NCBI RefSeq assembly: GCF_001611795.1
Contig: NZ_CP015098.1
Coordinates: forward strand, 4,960,001-5,024,000
DNA: 64,000 bases
Direction: 5' to 3'
From: Streptomyces qaidamensis
Lineage (GTDB): Bacteria > Actinomycetota > Actinomycetes > Streptomycetales > Streptomycetaceae
Positions 42,286 to 50,059 of the stretch are shown here, piece by piece. Made by a program: the position numbers and the translations under genes. The notes below the pieces were generated by a model. That model was not told the origin of the DNA and made no database searches. It saw only the letters and a program-made list of their open reading frames with translations. Position 1 is the stretch's first letter, and each line of letters opens with the position of its first letter.

Positions 42286-44499
42286 GTGAAGCACCCCGAC
42301 GACGACAACGAACTGTTCAACCGACTCGAAGCCGAGATGGCAGCCGACTCCGGCGGCGAGGTAGTCGACCTCGACAAGGCACGGTCGGCCCGTGCCGAGT
42401 CGGCCGACCCGACCACCCGACCCGACTCCGACCGGTCGCCCGACTCCCACGCCGACAGGTCGGGCGACCCGACCGCCCGCGTGATGGTCGACCAGCCGAC
42501 TCCGACCGCCGTCGGTCCGGGCTACCTCGGTCGGCTGCGCGGGGCGCAGCGCCGTGCGGTCGTCCCGGTGTGGCTGCGTTCGGTGGCGGAGCTGCGGACC
42601 GCCACGGCGTGGGTGGCCCGCCACTACGTGCACGCCGCCGGGTATCACGCGCTGCGTGCCCCGGTCTACGCCGCACGGCTCACGCTTCAGGCACCGACCG
42701 GTGCCGCCCGGTTCGTGGGGGGCACGGTGCGGTGGGTGGCCGACCGTGAGGGCGAGCCGGTCCGGCTCGCCGCGGTGCGCCGTGAGGACGCAGCCGAGTA
42801 CCTGAAGCTGTCGCGGCAGCGCGACGGACGCGTCCGGCTCCGGACGCTGGTGACTGTGCTCGCGATGTTCGTCGGGCTCGGCGCCGCGCTCGCGATGTAC
42901 GTGCTCGCTCCCGGCTGGCTTCAGGCGGTGTCGGTGAGCGCGGTATTGATGGCGCTCGGCTACGCCGGCCAGCAGGCGGATGCCCCGGTCATCCACAGGG
43001 CTGTGGAACTGCCCAAGGCGGTCAAGCTCACCAGTGACATCGTGCTGCGTGCGCTCGGGGCGCTCGGCATCCCCGCCATCAACCAGGCGCAGGCCAAGGG
43101 CCGTGACGGGTTCGAGTTCACCGCCCCGATCACCCGCGACGGCCCCGGCTGGCGTGCGGAGGGCAACCTGCCGTACGGCGTTACGGTGACCGACGTCATC
43201 GAGCGTCGCGACCGGCTCGCCTCCGGCCTGCGCCGCCCGCTGGGCTGCGTGTGGCCCGAAGCGGTGCCCGATGAGCACACCGGTCACCTCGTGCTGTGGG
43301 TCGGGGATCAGGACATGTCCCGCGCCAAACAGCCCAAGTGGCCGCTGCTCAAGTCGGGTTCGGTGGACCTGTTCAAGCCGGTCGCCTACGGCACCGACCA
43401 GCGCGGACGCTGGGTCGAAGCAACGCTCATGTACATCGCCGGTGTCATCGGCGCCATCCCGCGCATGGGCAAGACCTTCCTGCTCCGCCTGCTGCTGCTC
43501 ATCGCCGCCCTCGACCCGCGGGCGGAGCTGCACACCTACGACATGAAGGGCACGGGCGACCTGGACCCGGTCGGCGACGCCGTCTCCCACCGGCACACCG
43601 CGGGCGACGATGACGACTCCATCACCTACTGCCTGAACGACTTCCGGGCGCTGCGCGAGGAACTGCGCCGCCGCACCAAGGTGATCCGCTCGCTTCCGCG
43701 GGATGTCTGCCCGGAGTCGAAGGTGACCAGCGCTCTCGCCGACAAGCGCTCCCTGGGGCTGCACCCGATCGTGATCGGCGTGGATGAGTGCCAGGTTCTC
43801 TTCGAGCACCCCGAGCACGCCAAGGAGTTCGAGGAGATCGCAACCGACCTGGTCAAACGCGGTCCGGCCACCGGCATCGTGCTGCTGCTCGCCACGCAGC
43901 GCCCGGACGCCAAGGCACTGCCCACCGGGATCAGCGCGAACGCGTCGGCCCGCTGGTGTTTGAAGGTCATGGGCCAGCTGGAGAACGACATGGTGCTCGG
44001 CACGTCCGCCTACAAGCGGGGCGTGCGGGCAACCATGTTCGCCTGGGGTGACAAGGGCATTCACTACTTCGTCGGTGAAGGCTCCGATGCCCGGATCGTG
44101 CGCTCCGTCTACGTCGACGGCCAGGGCGCCGACGCCATCGGCGCCCGCGCCCGCCGCCTGCGCGAGGAAGCGGGCACCCTGTCCGGTCACGCCCTCGGCG
44201 AGGCACCCGAGCCGGTCACCAGCGCGTATGACCTGCTGCGCGACATCCTCGCCGTCGTGCCGGCCGATGAGCCCAAGGTGTGGTCCGAAACCGTCGTCGC
44301 TCGGCTCGCAGAGCTGCGCGAGGAGGCCTACGACGGCTGGGACCCCGAAGGACTGGCCGCGGCCCTCAAGCCGCACGGCATCTCCACCATCCAGGTGGGC
44401 CGCCGCGTGAAGGGCAAGGTCGTCAACCGGCGCGGCATCGACCGCTCCCACATCACCGCCGCGATTGCGGAGCGTGACGGAAAGCGGGACGCAGGCTGA
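42286..44499 (+). CDS. traB: TraB/FtsK-like double-stranded DNA translocase
   Basis: 737 residues from GTG 42286 (GGAAGGGA upstream). Acidic N-terminus, transmembrane segments around 188-230 (LVTVLAMFVGLGAALAMYVL, AVSVSAVLMALGYAG), and an FtsK-type motor with Walker A PRMGKTF (about 393) and Walker B PIVIGVDECQVLF (about 495), then LLLATQRPDAKALP. The C-terminal 80 residues form a winged-helix-like region. In Streptomyces conjugation a single hexameric TraB moves unprocessed double-stranded DNA and recognises clt repeats through this C-terminal domain. The candidate clt lies immediately downstream. Confidence 0.92.
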   Translation: MKHPDDDNELFNRLEAEMAADSGGEVVDLDKARSARAESADPTTRPDSDRSPDSHADRSGDPTARVMVDQPTPTAVGPGYLGRLRGAQRRAVVPVWLRSVAELRTATAWVARHYVHAAGYHALRAPVYAARLTLQAPTGAARFVGGTVRWVADREGEPVRLAAVRREDAAEYLKLSRQRDGRVRLRTLVTVLAMFVGLGAALAMYVLAPGWLQAVSVSAVLMALGYAGQQADAPVIHRAVELPKAVKLTSDIVLRALGALGIPAINQAQAKGRDGFEFTAPITRDGPGWRAEGNLPYGVTVTDVIERRDRLASGLRRPLGCVWPEAVPDEHTGHLVLWVGDQDMSRAKQPKWPLLKSGSVDLFKPVAYGTDQRGRWVEATLMYIAGVIGAIPRMGKTFLLRLLLLIAALDPRAELHTYDMKGTGDLDPVGDAVSHRHTAGDDDDSITYCLNDFRALREELRRRTKVIRSLPRDVCPESKVTSALADKRSLGLHPIVIGVDECQVLFEHPEHAKEFEEIATDLVKRGPATGIVLLLATQRPDAKALPTGISANASARWCLKVMGQLENDMVLGTSAYKRGVRATMFAWGDKGIHYFVGEGSDARIVRSVYVDGQGADAIGARARRLREEAGTLSGHALGEAPEPVTSAYDLLRDILAVVPADEPKVWSETVVARLAELREEAYDGWDPEGLAAALKPHGISTIQVGRRVKGKVVNRRGIDRSHITAAIAERDGKRDAG

Positions 44500-44508
44500 G
44501 GCTGCGGG

Positions 44509-44597
44509 GCCGCTAGCGCTAGCGGCACACCCCGCTAACGTTAGCGGCCCCGCTAGCGCCCCAAGCCCACCCTGAGCAGGCCGCTAGCGGATAGCGG
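44509..44597. repeat. candidate clt locus: cluster of CCGCTAGCG palindromes
   Basis: Contains an 18-bp perfect palindrome (44509-44526, GCCGCTAGC-GCTAGCGGC), a 16-bp palindrome CCGCTAACGTTAGCGG (44532-44547), CCGCTAGCG at 44550-44558, CCGCTAGCGG at 44581-44590 and TAGCGG at 44592. Position just after the translocase gene is where clt/TRS repeats lie in related elements. Confidence 0.5.
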
Positions 44598-44640
44598 CCC
44601 ACCTGCGGAAACCCCTGAAACCCGCCTGGAAGGGCCCGTC

Positions 44641-44898
44641 ATGACCCCTGTCCTGCTCGCTACCACCCTGATCCTCGGCGTAACGCTGTGTTACGTCTCC
44701 GTGTGTGCTGCCTCGCCGTTTGGCAACTGCCGCAAGTGCAACGGCTGGGGCTTCGCCATGAAGACCGACCGCAAGGGCCGCATGAAGCGCGGCAAGGACT
44801 GCCGCCGCTGCAACGCCACCGGCAAACGCATCCGCATCGGCCGGTGGCTCTACAACCGCTGGGCCCGCATCTACCGCGCGGGCACCGACACCCCCTGA
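44641..44898 (+). CDS. small membrane protein with zinc-knuckle pair
   Basis: 85 residues. One N-terminal transmembrane helix (PVLLATTLILGVTLCYVSVC), then CRKCNGWG and CRRCNATG, two DnaJ-like CxxC knuckles. Probably a spread (Spd)-type accessory protein of conjugation; role inferred from position. Confidence 0.7.
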   Translation: MTPVLLATTLILGVTLCYVSVCAASPFGNCRKCNGWGFAMKTDRKGRMKRGKDCRRCNATGKRIRIGRWLYNRWARIYRAGTDTP

Positions 44899-44912
44899 CC
44901 GGAAGGCTCCCG

Positions 44913-45104
44913 ATGATCCTCAACGTCTCCGCCGTGCTGCTCTTCGGCGCCGCATCCGCCCTCGCCGTCAAGACCAAGTCCGCTGGAGGCGGCGCGGCCA
45001 TCGTCCTGTTCCTCTTCGGCTTCTTCGCCGCCGGAACCGGTGCCTACGAGCCCATCCACAACCTCGTGCAGGCATGCGCCGACGCCCTCAACGACCTCGG
45101 CTGA
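44913..45104 (+). CDS. small two-helix membrane protein
   Basis: 63 residues from ATG 44913 (GGAAGG upstream), nearly all hydrophobic: ILNVSAVLLFGAASALAV and GAAIVLFLFGFFAAGTGAY. Typical of the short Spd membrane peptides encoded after tra. Confidence 0.7.
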   Translation: MILNVSAVLLFGAASALAVKTKSAGGGAAIVLFLFGFFAAGTGAYEPIHNLVQACADALNDLG

Positions 45105-45118
45105 CAGGAGGCTCCCTC

Positions 45119-45580
45119 ATGAACGAACCCGCCAACCTCGTACCCGGCCGCCATGAGGCGCCCGTGGAAGTCCACCGGCCCACCCCGCTCGCCCCGGTGC
45201 CGTCCGCGCCGGTCGTACCGGTGCAACCGGGCACCGTCCCGGCCGTGACGAGCATCGTCCTGCCGGACGGCCGCGTCGTCACCGGCTACACCCTCGAACC
45301 CACCAAACCCGAACCGGTCACGGCCAAGCCGCCCGTCTCCCGTACCGCGGTGAACATCGCTCCGGGCGGCATCGGCTTCGGCGCCGTCTGCGGCGGACTG
45401 TTCCTGCTCACCGTGTTCATCACCGCGCTGACAGCGCTCATCACCCAGCTCATCACCCTCGCCGCTGTCATCTTCGGCGGCTGGGTGGCCGTGCAGGTCT
45501 TCAGCGCGAGCGGCCACGGCAGCGGGACCACGGTCAACATCCGCAAGGCCGTCTTCAAGCGCAACCACTTCCACCACTAG
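45119..45580 (+). CDS. SpdB-like membrane protein
   Basis: 153 residues. Pro-rich soluble N-terminus (VPSAPVVPVQPGTVPAVT), then two hydrophobic helices (FGAVCGGLFLLTVFITAL, TQLITLAAVIFGGWVAVQVF) and a basic tail ending RNHFHH. Matches the plan of SpdB-type spread proteins. ATG 45119 follows CAGGAGG. Confidence 0.65.
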   Translation: MNEPANLVPGRHEAPVEVHRPTPLAPVPSAPVVPVQPGTVPAVTSIVLPDGRVVTGYTLEPTKPEPVTAKPPVSRTAVNIAPGGIGFGAVCGGLFLLTVFITALTALITQLITLAAVIFGGWVAVQVFSASGHGSGTTVNIRKAVFKRNHFHH

Positions 45581-45582
45581 CT

Positions 45583-45674
45583 ACGCCCGGAGCGGGCGCC
45601 GTCTCACCACAAGCCTGCGCCCGCCCCGGTTCTCCCGTCCCTCCAAGAGAGCAGGAGACACCAAGCATGACCCA
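45583..45674 (+). repeat. 92-bp direct repeat, left copy (leader of C5 methyltransferase)
   Basis: Differs by four bases, with no gaps, from 46953-47044. It includes the ribosome binding site GAGCAGGAGAC and the start ATGACCCA of the methyltransferase gene. Confidence 0.92.
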
Positions 45675-46950
45675 TCACCCCGTCGTGCCGTCAGAGGGCG
45701 GCAACATCAGCCTGTGCACTGGCTCCGGTGCGCTGGACCAGGCCGTGGAAGCCGTCACGGGCCTGCCCACGGTCCTGGTCGGTGAGAAGGACCCGGCCGC
45801 GTCCCGGCTGCTGGCAGCCCGCCTGCCCCAGGCGCGCAACCTGGGTGACATCACGGCAGTCGACTGGCCGAAGCTTTCCGCCGCGGTGCCGCGCCCGGCA
45901 GCGCTCACCGCCGGCTTCCCCTGCCAGGACATCTCCAACGCCGGACCTCGGGGAGGGATCGCCGGTGACCGCTCAGGCCTCTGGAAAACCATCGCCCACG
46001 CCGTTCGCCACCTTCGACCCCGACTCGTGTTCCTGGAAAACGTCGCCGCCATCCGCAGCCGGGGACTCGACGTCGTCGCCGCCGACCTGGCCTCGATCGG
46101 GTACCACGCACGGTGGATGTGCCTACGCGCTGGAGATCCCGAAGTCGGAGCCTGCCACCGACGCGACCGCTGGTTCGCCGTCGCGTATCCCGCTGCTGAA
46201 GACCCCCACATCCCAGCTCGGGCGCAACGGGGGACCGCAACACCCGGACAAGCGCAAGGCGGGCGGGCACGGTCCCACACTGGAGGACGAAGTGGTCTTC
46301 TTGCTGCCCCCGACGGACGCGTGAGGTTACTGCCCACGCCTGCGGCTGCCGACGGAACCGGCGGCCCTGGCACGTCCCCTAAGCGCAAGGGCGGGATGAA
46401 CCTGCGCACCGCTGTGACGTTGCTGCCCACCCCCGCCGCACGTGACTGGAAGTCCGGCGCATCGAACCTGCTGGGTACCAACTCGCGTCCGCTGAACGAG
46501 GTGGTGGTCAACCTGCTGCCCACCCCGACCGCTTCCCGCTACGGCCGCAACCGTTCCGCCTCGCAGCGTGCGAGCTCGCGTCCGTCCATCGAGTACCTGG
46601 CTCGCGACCTGGCCGACGATCAGCGGTGGGTGGCCACCAACGGCACCGACTACGGGCCCGCCATCCACCGATGGGAACAGGTGCTGGGCCGTCCTGCACC
46701 CGAGCCGACCGAGCCGGGCACCAAGGGAAACCGCCGCCTGTCCCCGGCGTTCGTGGAATGGATGATGGGCGCCGATCCCGGCGGGGTCACCGGCACAGAC
46801 CTGGGCTTGTCCCGCTCCGACCAGCTCAAGATTCTCGGCAACGGCGTCGTCATCCATCAGGCCGCACTCGCCTACCGCACGCTGCTCGCTGCCGGCGCGC
46901 CCGAAGCCGCAGCCCCCGAACCTTCCCAACTCACCCTGGACATCGCTTAA
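45667..46950 (+). CDS. DNA (cytosine-5) methyltransferase
   Basis: 427 residues. C5-methylase motifs: SLCTGSGALDQAVEA (motif I), GFPCQDISNAGPRGG with the catalytic Cys near 85 (motif IV), RLVFLENVAAIRSRG (motif VI), and C-terminal LSRSDQLKILGNGVV (motif X). The region between carries Thr-Pro-rich LLPTPAA/LLPTPTA repeats, as in phage-type enzymes. No restriction enzyme is adjacent, so it is a solitary methylase, probably protecting the transferred element from host restriction. The gene is exactly bracketed by 92-bp repeats, which suggests it was added as a cassette. Confidence 0.88.
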   Translation: MTHHPVVPSEGGNISLCTGSGALDQAVEAVTGLPTVLVGEKDPAASRLLAARLPQARNLGDITAVDWPKLSAAVPRPAALTAGFPCQDISNAGPRGGIAGDRSGLWKTIAHAVRHLRPRLVFLENVAAIRSRGLDVVAADLASIGYHARWMCLRAGDPEVGACHRRDRWFAVAYPAAEDPHIPARAQRGTATPGQAQGGRARSHTGGRSGLLAAPDGRVRLLPTPAAADGTGGPGTSPKRKGGMNLRTAVTLLPTPAARDWKSGASNLLGTNSRPLNEVVVNLLPTPTASRYGRNRSASQRASSRPSIEYLARDLADDQRWVATNGTDYGPAIHRWEQVLGRPAPEPTEPGTKGNRRLSPAFVEWMMGADPGGVTGTDLGLSRSDQLKILGNGVVIHQAALAYRTLLAAGAPEAAAPEPSQLTLDIA

Positions 46951-46952
46951 AG

Positions 46953-47044
46953 ACGCCCGGGGCGGACGCCGTCTCACCACAAGCCTGCGCCCGCCCCGGT
47001 TCTCCCGTCCCTCCAAGAGAGCAGGAGACATCCAGCATGACCCA
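46953..47044 (+). repeat. 92-bp direct repeat, right copy
   Basis: Second copy of the repeat at 45583-45674. It again carries a ribosome binding site and an ATGACCCA start, here leading only into a 25-codon frame. Confidence 0.92.
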
Positions 47045-47114
47045 ACGAACGTCATTCGGCGAGGGCCGTCCGGTCCATGCCACCCCATCGAGCACGTCGG
47101 GGGTGACGGCATGA
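47037..47114 (+). CDS. 25-residue leader peptide ORF
   Basis: ATG 47037 behind GCAGGAGAC begins MTQRTSFGEGRPVHATP and ends at TGA 47112-47114, overlapping ATG 47111 of the Prim-Pol gene. It may couple translation of the replication gene, or be the stump of a gene whose start was duplicated with the methyltransferase cassette. Confidence 0.4.
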   Translation: MTQRTSFGEGRPVHATPSSTSGVTA

Positions 47115-48001
47115 ACCGTCACCTTCTGTTCGCCGCCCTCGATGCGGCGGAGCGGGGATGGGCCGTCCTCCCTCTGCGTCCCGGCGACAAGCGTCCGGCC
47201 CTGCACGGTGAGGACGTCTGCCCCGGTATCGGGGACTGCGCGGGCGGTCACCGCAAGTGGGAAGAGCGCGCCACCATCGACCCCGACCGCATCCGCCGCG
47301 CGTGGGGCGACTTGCCGTTCAACGTCGGCATCGCGACCGGCCCGTCCGGCTTGGTTGTCGTCGACCTCGACATGCCCAAGCGGAAGAGCAGTACAGACAC
47401 GCCTAACGGCGTGACGACCTTCACGGCGCTCTGCGAGCGCGCCGGACAGGCAGTGCCCACCACCCGCACGGTGCGGACCGCGAGCGGCGGGGTCCATCTG
47501 TACTTCACCGCCCCGCCCGGCGTCCGGCTCGGCAGCACGGCCGGACGGCTCGGCAAGCGCATCGACACCCGCGCATGGGGCGGCTACGTGGTCGCCCCCG
47601 GCAGCCTTACCCCCACCGGCGCCTACGCGGTTCTCAACGACGCGCCGCCTGCACCCCTGCCGGATTGGCTGCGCGACGGCCTGACGGCCCGTCAGGCTTC
47701 GCGGGCACTGATGGCTGCACCCTCGGCCGTACGGGCCTCTCGCTACGCCGCAGCGGCCTTGGACGCGGAAACCGCGTCCGTGCGGCAGGCCCCGGAGGGC
47801 GAGCGCAACGCCACCTTGCTGTGGGCGGCGCGAGCCCTGGGACGGTTCATCGCGTGGGGCGACCTCCCCAGGGAGCAGGTTGAGGAGGCTCTTCAGTGGG
47901 CGGGGGAGCAGGCCGGTCTCTCGCCGCGGTCGTGTGAGGCGACCATTCGCAGCGGTCTGAACTGGTCGATTACCCGCAACGGTCAGCGGAGGGCGGCATG
48001 A
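47111..48001 (+). CDS. bifunctional DNA primase/polymerase (Prim-Pol)
   Basis: 296 residues. N-terminal Prim-Pol domain: AAERGWAVLPLRPGDKRPAL, a Cys/His zinc-type insert CPGIGDCAGGH, FNVGIATGPSGLVVVDLDMP with the catalytic Asp pair, SGGVHLYF and RAWGGYVVAPGS. A C-terminal helical region resembles primase-C domains. It is the initiator/primase half of the AICE replication system, with the DUF3631 ATPase two genes downstream. Stop overlaps next ATG. Confidence 0.9.
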   Translation: MNRHLLFAALDAAERGWAVLPLRPGDKRPALHGEDVCPGIGDCAGGHRKWEERATIDPDRIRRAWGDLPFNVGIATGPSGLVVVDLDMPKRKSSTDTPNGVTTFTALCERAGQAVPTTRTVRTASGGVHLYFTAPPGVRLGSTAGRLGKRIDTRAWGGYVVAPGSLTPTGAYAVLNDAPPAPLPDWLRDGLTARQASRALMAAPSAVRASRYAAAALDAETASVRQAPEGERNATLLWAARALGRFIAWGDLPREQVEEALQWAGEQAGLSPRSCEATIRSGLNWSITRNGQRRAA

Positions 48002-48402
48002 GCACCCCTGCCCGCCCCTCCCTGAAGAGCCTTCCCGTCACCCCGATTGGCCCGCGCGCCGCCGCACAAGCCGCGCCTGGTCCGGCCGTGGGCGAGCCGA
48101 CAGGCACCGCCCGCAAGGGCGCCCAAACAAGCCCTGAGCCGCAGGCCGGCGACTCGGCCAACCCCATGCCGGAGCAGCCAGGCCTACGCGTCTATGCCCC
48201 GCCGATCTACCGCGACCACCACGACGGGGCCCGCTGGTCCAAGCGCTACGGCGCCACCCCCACCGCCGCCTACGCCTGTCGGTGCGGTCAGACCGAAACC
48301 GCCGCCGGCGCCCGAGCCGTGGCCGCGCTGCTCGCCAAGTACGCCATCCACCGCGACACCTGTTCGCCCCGGAGTACTGAGGAAGGAAGGGCCGCCGCAT
48401 GA
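47998..48402 (+). CDS. hypothetical protein between the replication genes
   Basis: 134 residues; Pro/Ala-rich disordered N-terminus, then YAPPIYRDHHDGARWSKRYG and a Cys/His set (YACRCGQTE ... HRDTC) that could bind zinc. It overlaps both neighbours by ATGA, so it is coexpressed with replication proteins. Function unknown. Confidence 0.7.
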   Translation: MSTPARPSLKSLPVTPIGPRAAAQAAPGPAVGEPTGTARKGAQTSPEPQAGDSANPMPEQPGLRVYAPPIYRDHHDGARWSKRYGATPTAAYACRCGQTETAAGARAVAALLAKYAIHRDTCSPRSTEEGRAAA

Positions 48403-49559
48403 CCGACCCCATCGACGGCGCCGCGCTGCTCGACGAGGTGGAAGCCTTCCACCGCCGCTTCAACATCTTCCCGCTCGATGCCGCGTACGTCGCCGTGACG
48501 CTGTGGGACGCGCACGCGCACCTGCTCGACTGCTTCGACTCCACCCCCCGGCTCGCGTTCCTCTCACCCGAGCCGGGCTCGGGCAAGTCCCGCGCGCTGG
48601 AAATCGTGGAAACCCTCGTGCCGCAACCGATGGTCGCGGTCAATGCATCCGCCTCCGCGCTCTTCCGCGCGGTGTCCGGGATGGAGGGACGCCCGACGAT
48701 CCTCTTCGACGAGATCGACACCGTATTCGGCCCCAAGGCCGGAGAGAACGAACAGCTCCGCGGGTTCCTCAACGCAGGCCACCGACGCTCCGGCGTCATG
48801 TGGCGCTGCGTGGGCGACGGCTCCAACCAGCAGGTGCAGGAGTTCCCGTCGTTCTGCGGAGTCGCGGTCGCTGGACTCGGCTCGCTGCCGGACACGATCC
48901 TGACCCGCTCGATCATCGTCCGCATGCGCCGCCGCGCCCCCAACGAGCGCGTGGAGCCCTTCCGCCAGCGCATCCACGAGAAGGAGGGCCACGCGCTGCG
49001 CGACCGGCTCGCCGCATGGGCGCAGTCCGTGCGCCACCTGGTCGACGGGGTGTTCCCGGAGCTCCCGGAGGGCATCAGCGACCGGCCCGCGGACGTGTGG
49101 GAACCCCTGCTCGCTATCGCGGACGCGGCGGGCGGAGCGTGGCCGGAGCGGGCCCGCGCCGCCTGCATCGAGTTGGTCAACGCGGCCAAGACCAGCGACA
49201 AGGGCAGCATCGGTATCCGCCTGCTCACGGACCTGCGCGACTACGTCTTCAACGGCATCGACCGCCTGCCCACCGTCGCCATCCTCGACCGGCTCCACGG
49301 CCTCGAAGAGGCGCCTTGGGCGGACATGAGCGGAAAGCCGCTCGATGCCCGCGGGCTGTCGCGGATGCTGCGGGAGTACATGACCGCGGACAACACCCCC
49401 ATCGCGGCCCGCAACATCAAGGCGGGCGGGAGCGTCATGAAGGGCTACTACGCGTCCGACCTGCACGACGCATGGCAGCGCTACTGCCCACCCCCCGCAG
49501 AAAGTGCGCTACTTCCGCTACCTCCGCTACCGGGCAGCTCAGAGGCGGTTCTCGGGTAG
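48399..49559 (+). CDS. DUF3631 replicative ATPase/helicase-like protein
   Basis: 386 residues. Walker A EPGSGKSR (about 58-65), Walker B TILFDEIDTVF (about 101-111), sensor-like RSIIVRMRRRAPNE, and the DUF3631 C-terminal region (LLTDLRDYVFN, LEEAPWADM, MLREYMTADNTP). It acts with Prim-Pol as the replication unit of pSAM2-like elements (RepSA function split over genes). The last codons overlap the start of the iteron array. Confidence 0.85.
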   Translation: MTDPIDGAALLDEVEAFHRRFNIFPLDAAYVAVTLWDAHAHLLDCFDSTPRLAFLSPEPGSGKSRALEIVETLVPQPMVAVNASASALFRAVSGMEGRPTILFDEIDTVFGPKAGENEQLRGFLNAGHRRSGVMWRCVGDGSNQQVQEFPSFCGVAVAGLGSLPDTILTRSIIVRMRRRAPNERVEPFRQRIHEKEGHALRDRLAAWAQSVRHLVDGVFPELPEGISDRPADVWEPLLAIADAAGGAWPERARAACIELVNAAKTSDKGSIGIRLLTDLRDYVFNGIDRLPTVAILDRLHGLEEAPWADMSGKPLDARGLSRMLREYMTADNTPIAARNIKAGGSVMKGYYASDLHDAWQRYCPPPAESALLPLPPLPGSSEAVLG

Positions 49560-49720
49560 CGGCAAGCCGCTCCGCATCCGCTACCGCATGCCCCACCCGC
49601 TACCCGCCCCGCGGCCACGAACCCGGGGCCGGTAGCGGCTCCATCCGCTACCGCTGCCCCTATCCGCTACCTCGATCATGCCCCTGACCAGGGCGGTAGC
49701 GGAGGTAGCGGAGGTAGCGG
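49515..49720. repeat. iteron array, candidate replication origin
   Basis: Eleven perfect copies of the 8-mer CCGCTACC in either orientation within 206 bp (for example 49515-49522, 49524-49531, then GGTAGCGG at 49555-49562, and three GGTAGCGG copies at 9-bp spacing from 49695). It starts in the end of the DUF3631 gene and fills the gap to xis. Iterons next to rep genes are typical origin sequences. Confidence 0.75.
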
Positions 49721-49775
49721 ACCTGACAGGAAGGGGGGCACCGCCCCCAGAACCCTGCCGAGGAGGCACCGCCGC

Positions 49776-49985
49776 ATGGCCACCGTTGCTGAACCTGCCG
49801 AACAACTCCTCTACCGCCCCGAAGAGGCGGCCAAGGCTCTCAGGATCGGACGTTCGATGGTCTACGAGGAGATACGCCTCGGACGACTTCAGACCGTCCG
49901 CATCGGCCGTCGCCGTCTCGTGCCGCCGGAGTACATCGAGCGATACGTCGAACTCCTCAAGCGCGAGGCAGAGGCCACCGCCTGA
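49776..49985 (+). CDS. xis: excisionase (Xis), MerR-like helix-turn-helix
   Basis: 69 residues: LLYRPEEAAKALRIGRSMVY (helix-turn-helix), EEIRLGRLQTVRIGRRRLVP (wing) and EYIERYVELLKREAEA. This is the helix_turn_helix_17 type used as excision directionality factor by AICE integrases. GAGGAGG-type site just upstream of ATG 49776. Located between the origin and int. Confidence 0.9.
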   Translation: MATVAEPAEQLLYRPEEAAKALRIGRSMVYEEIRLGRLQTVRIGRRRLVPPEYIERYVELLKREAEATA

Positions 49986-50006
49986 ACATCCCATCACCCC
50001 AGTTTC

Positions 50007-50038
50007 ACAGGGCCGCGTCCTTCAGGGCGCGGCCCTGT
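50007..50038 (+). terminator. hairpin between xis and int
   Basis: Perfect 11-bp repeat ACAGGGCCGCG / CGCGGCCCTGT with a 10-nt loop. It may partly uncouple int from xis transcription. Confidence 0.55.
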
Positions 50039-50059
50039 CCCATGGAGGCACAGCACAGC

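Noticed and set aside
49515..49720. Possible CRISPR array
   Set aside because: Repeats are 8 bp in both orientations with irregular short spacing; there are no spacers of constant length and no cas genes.
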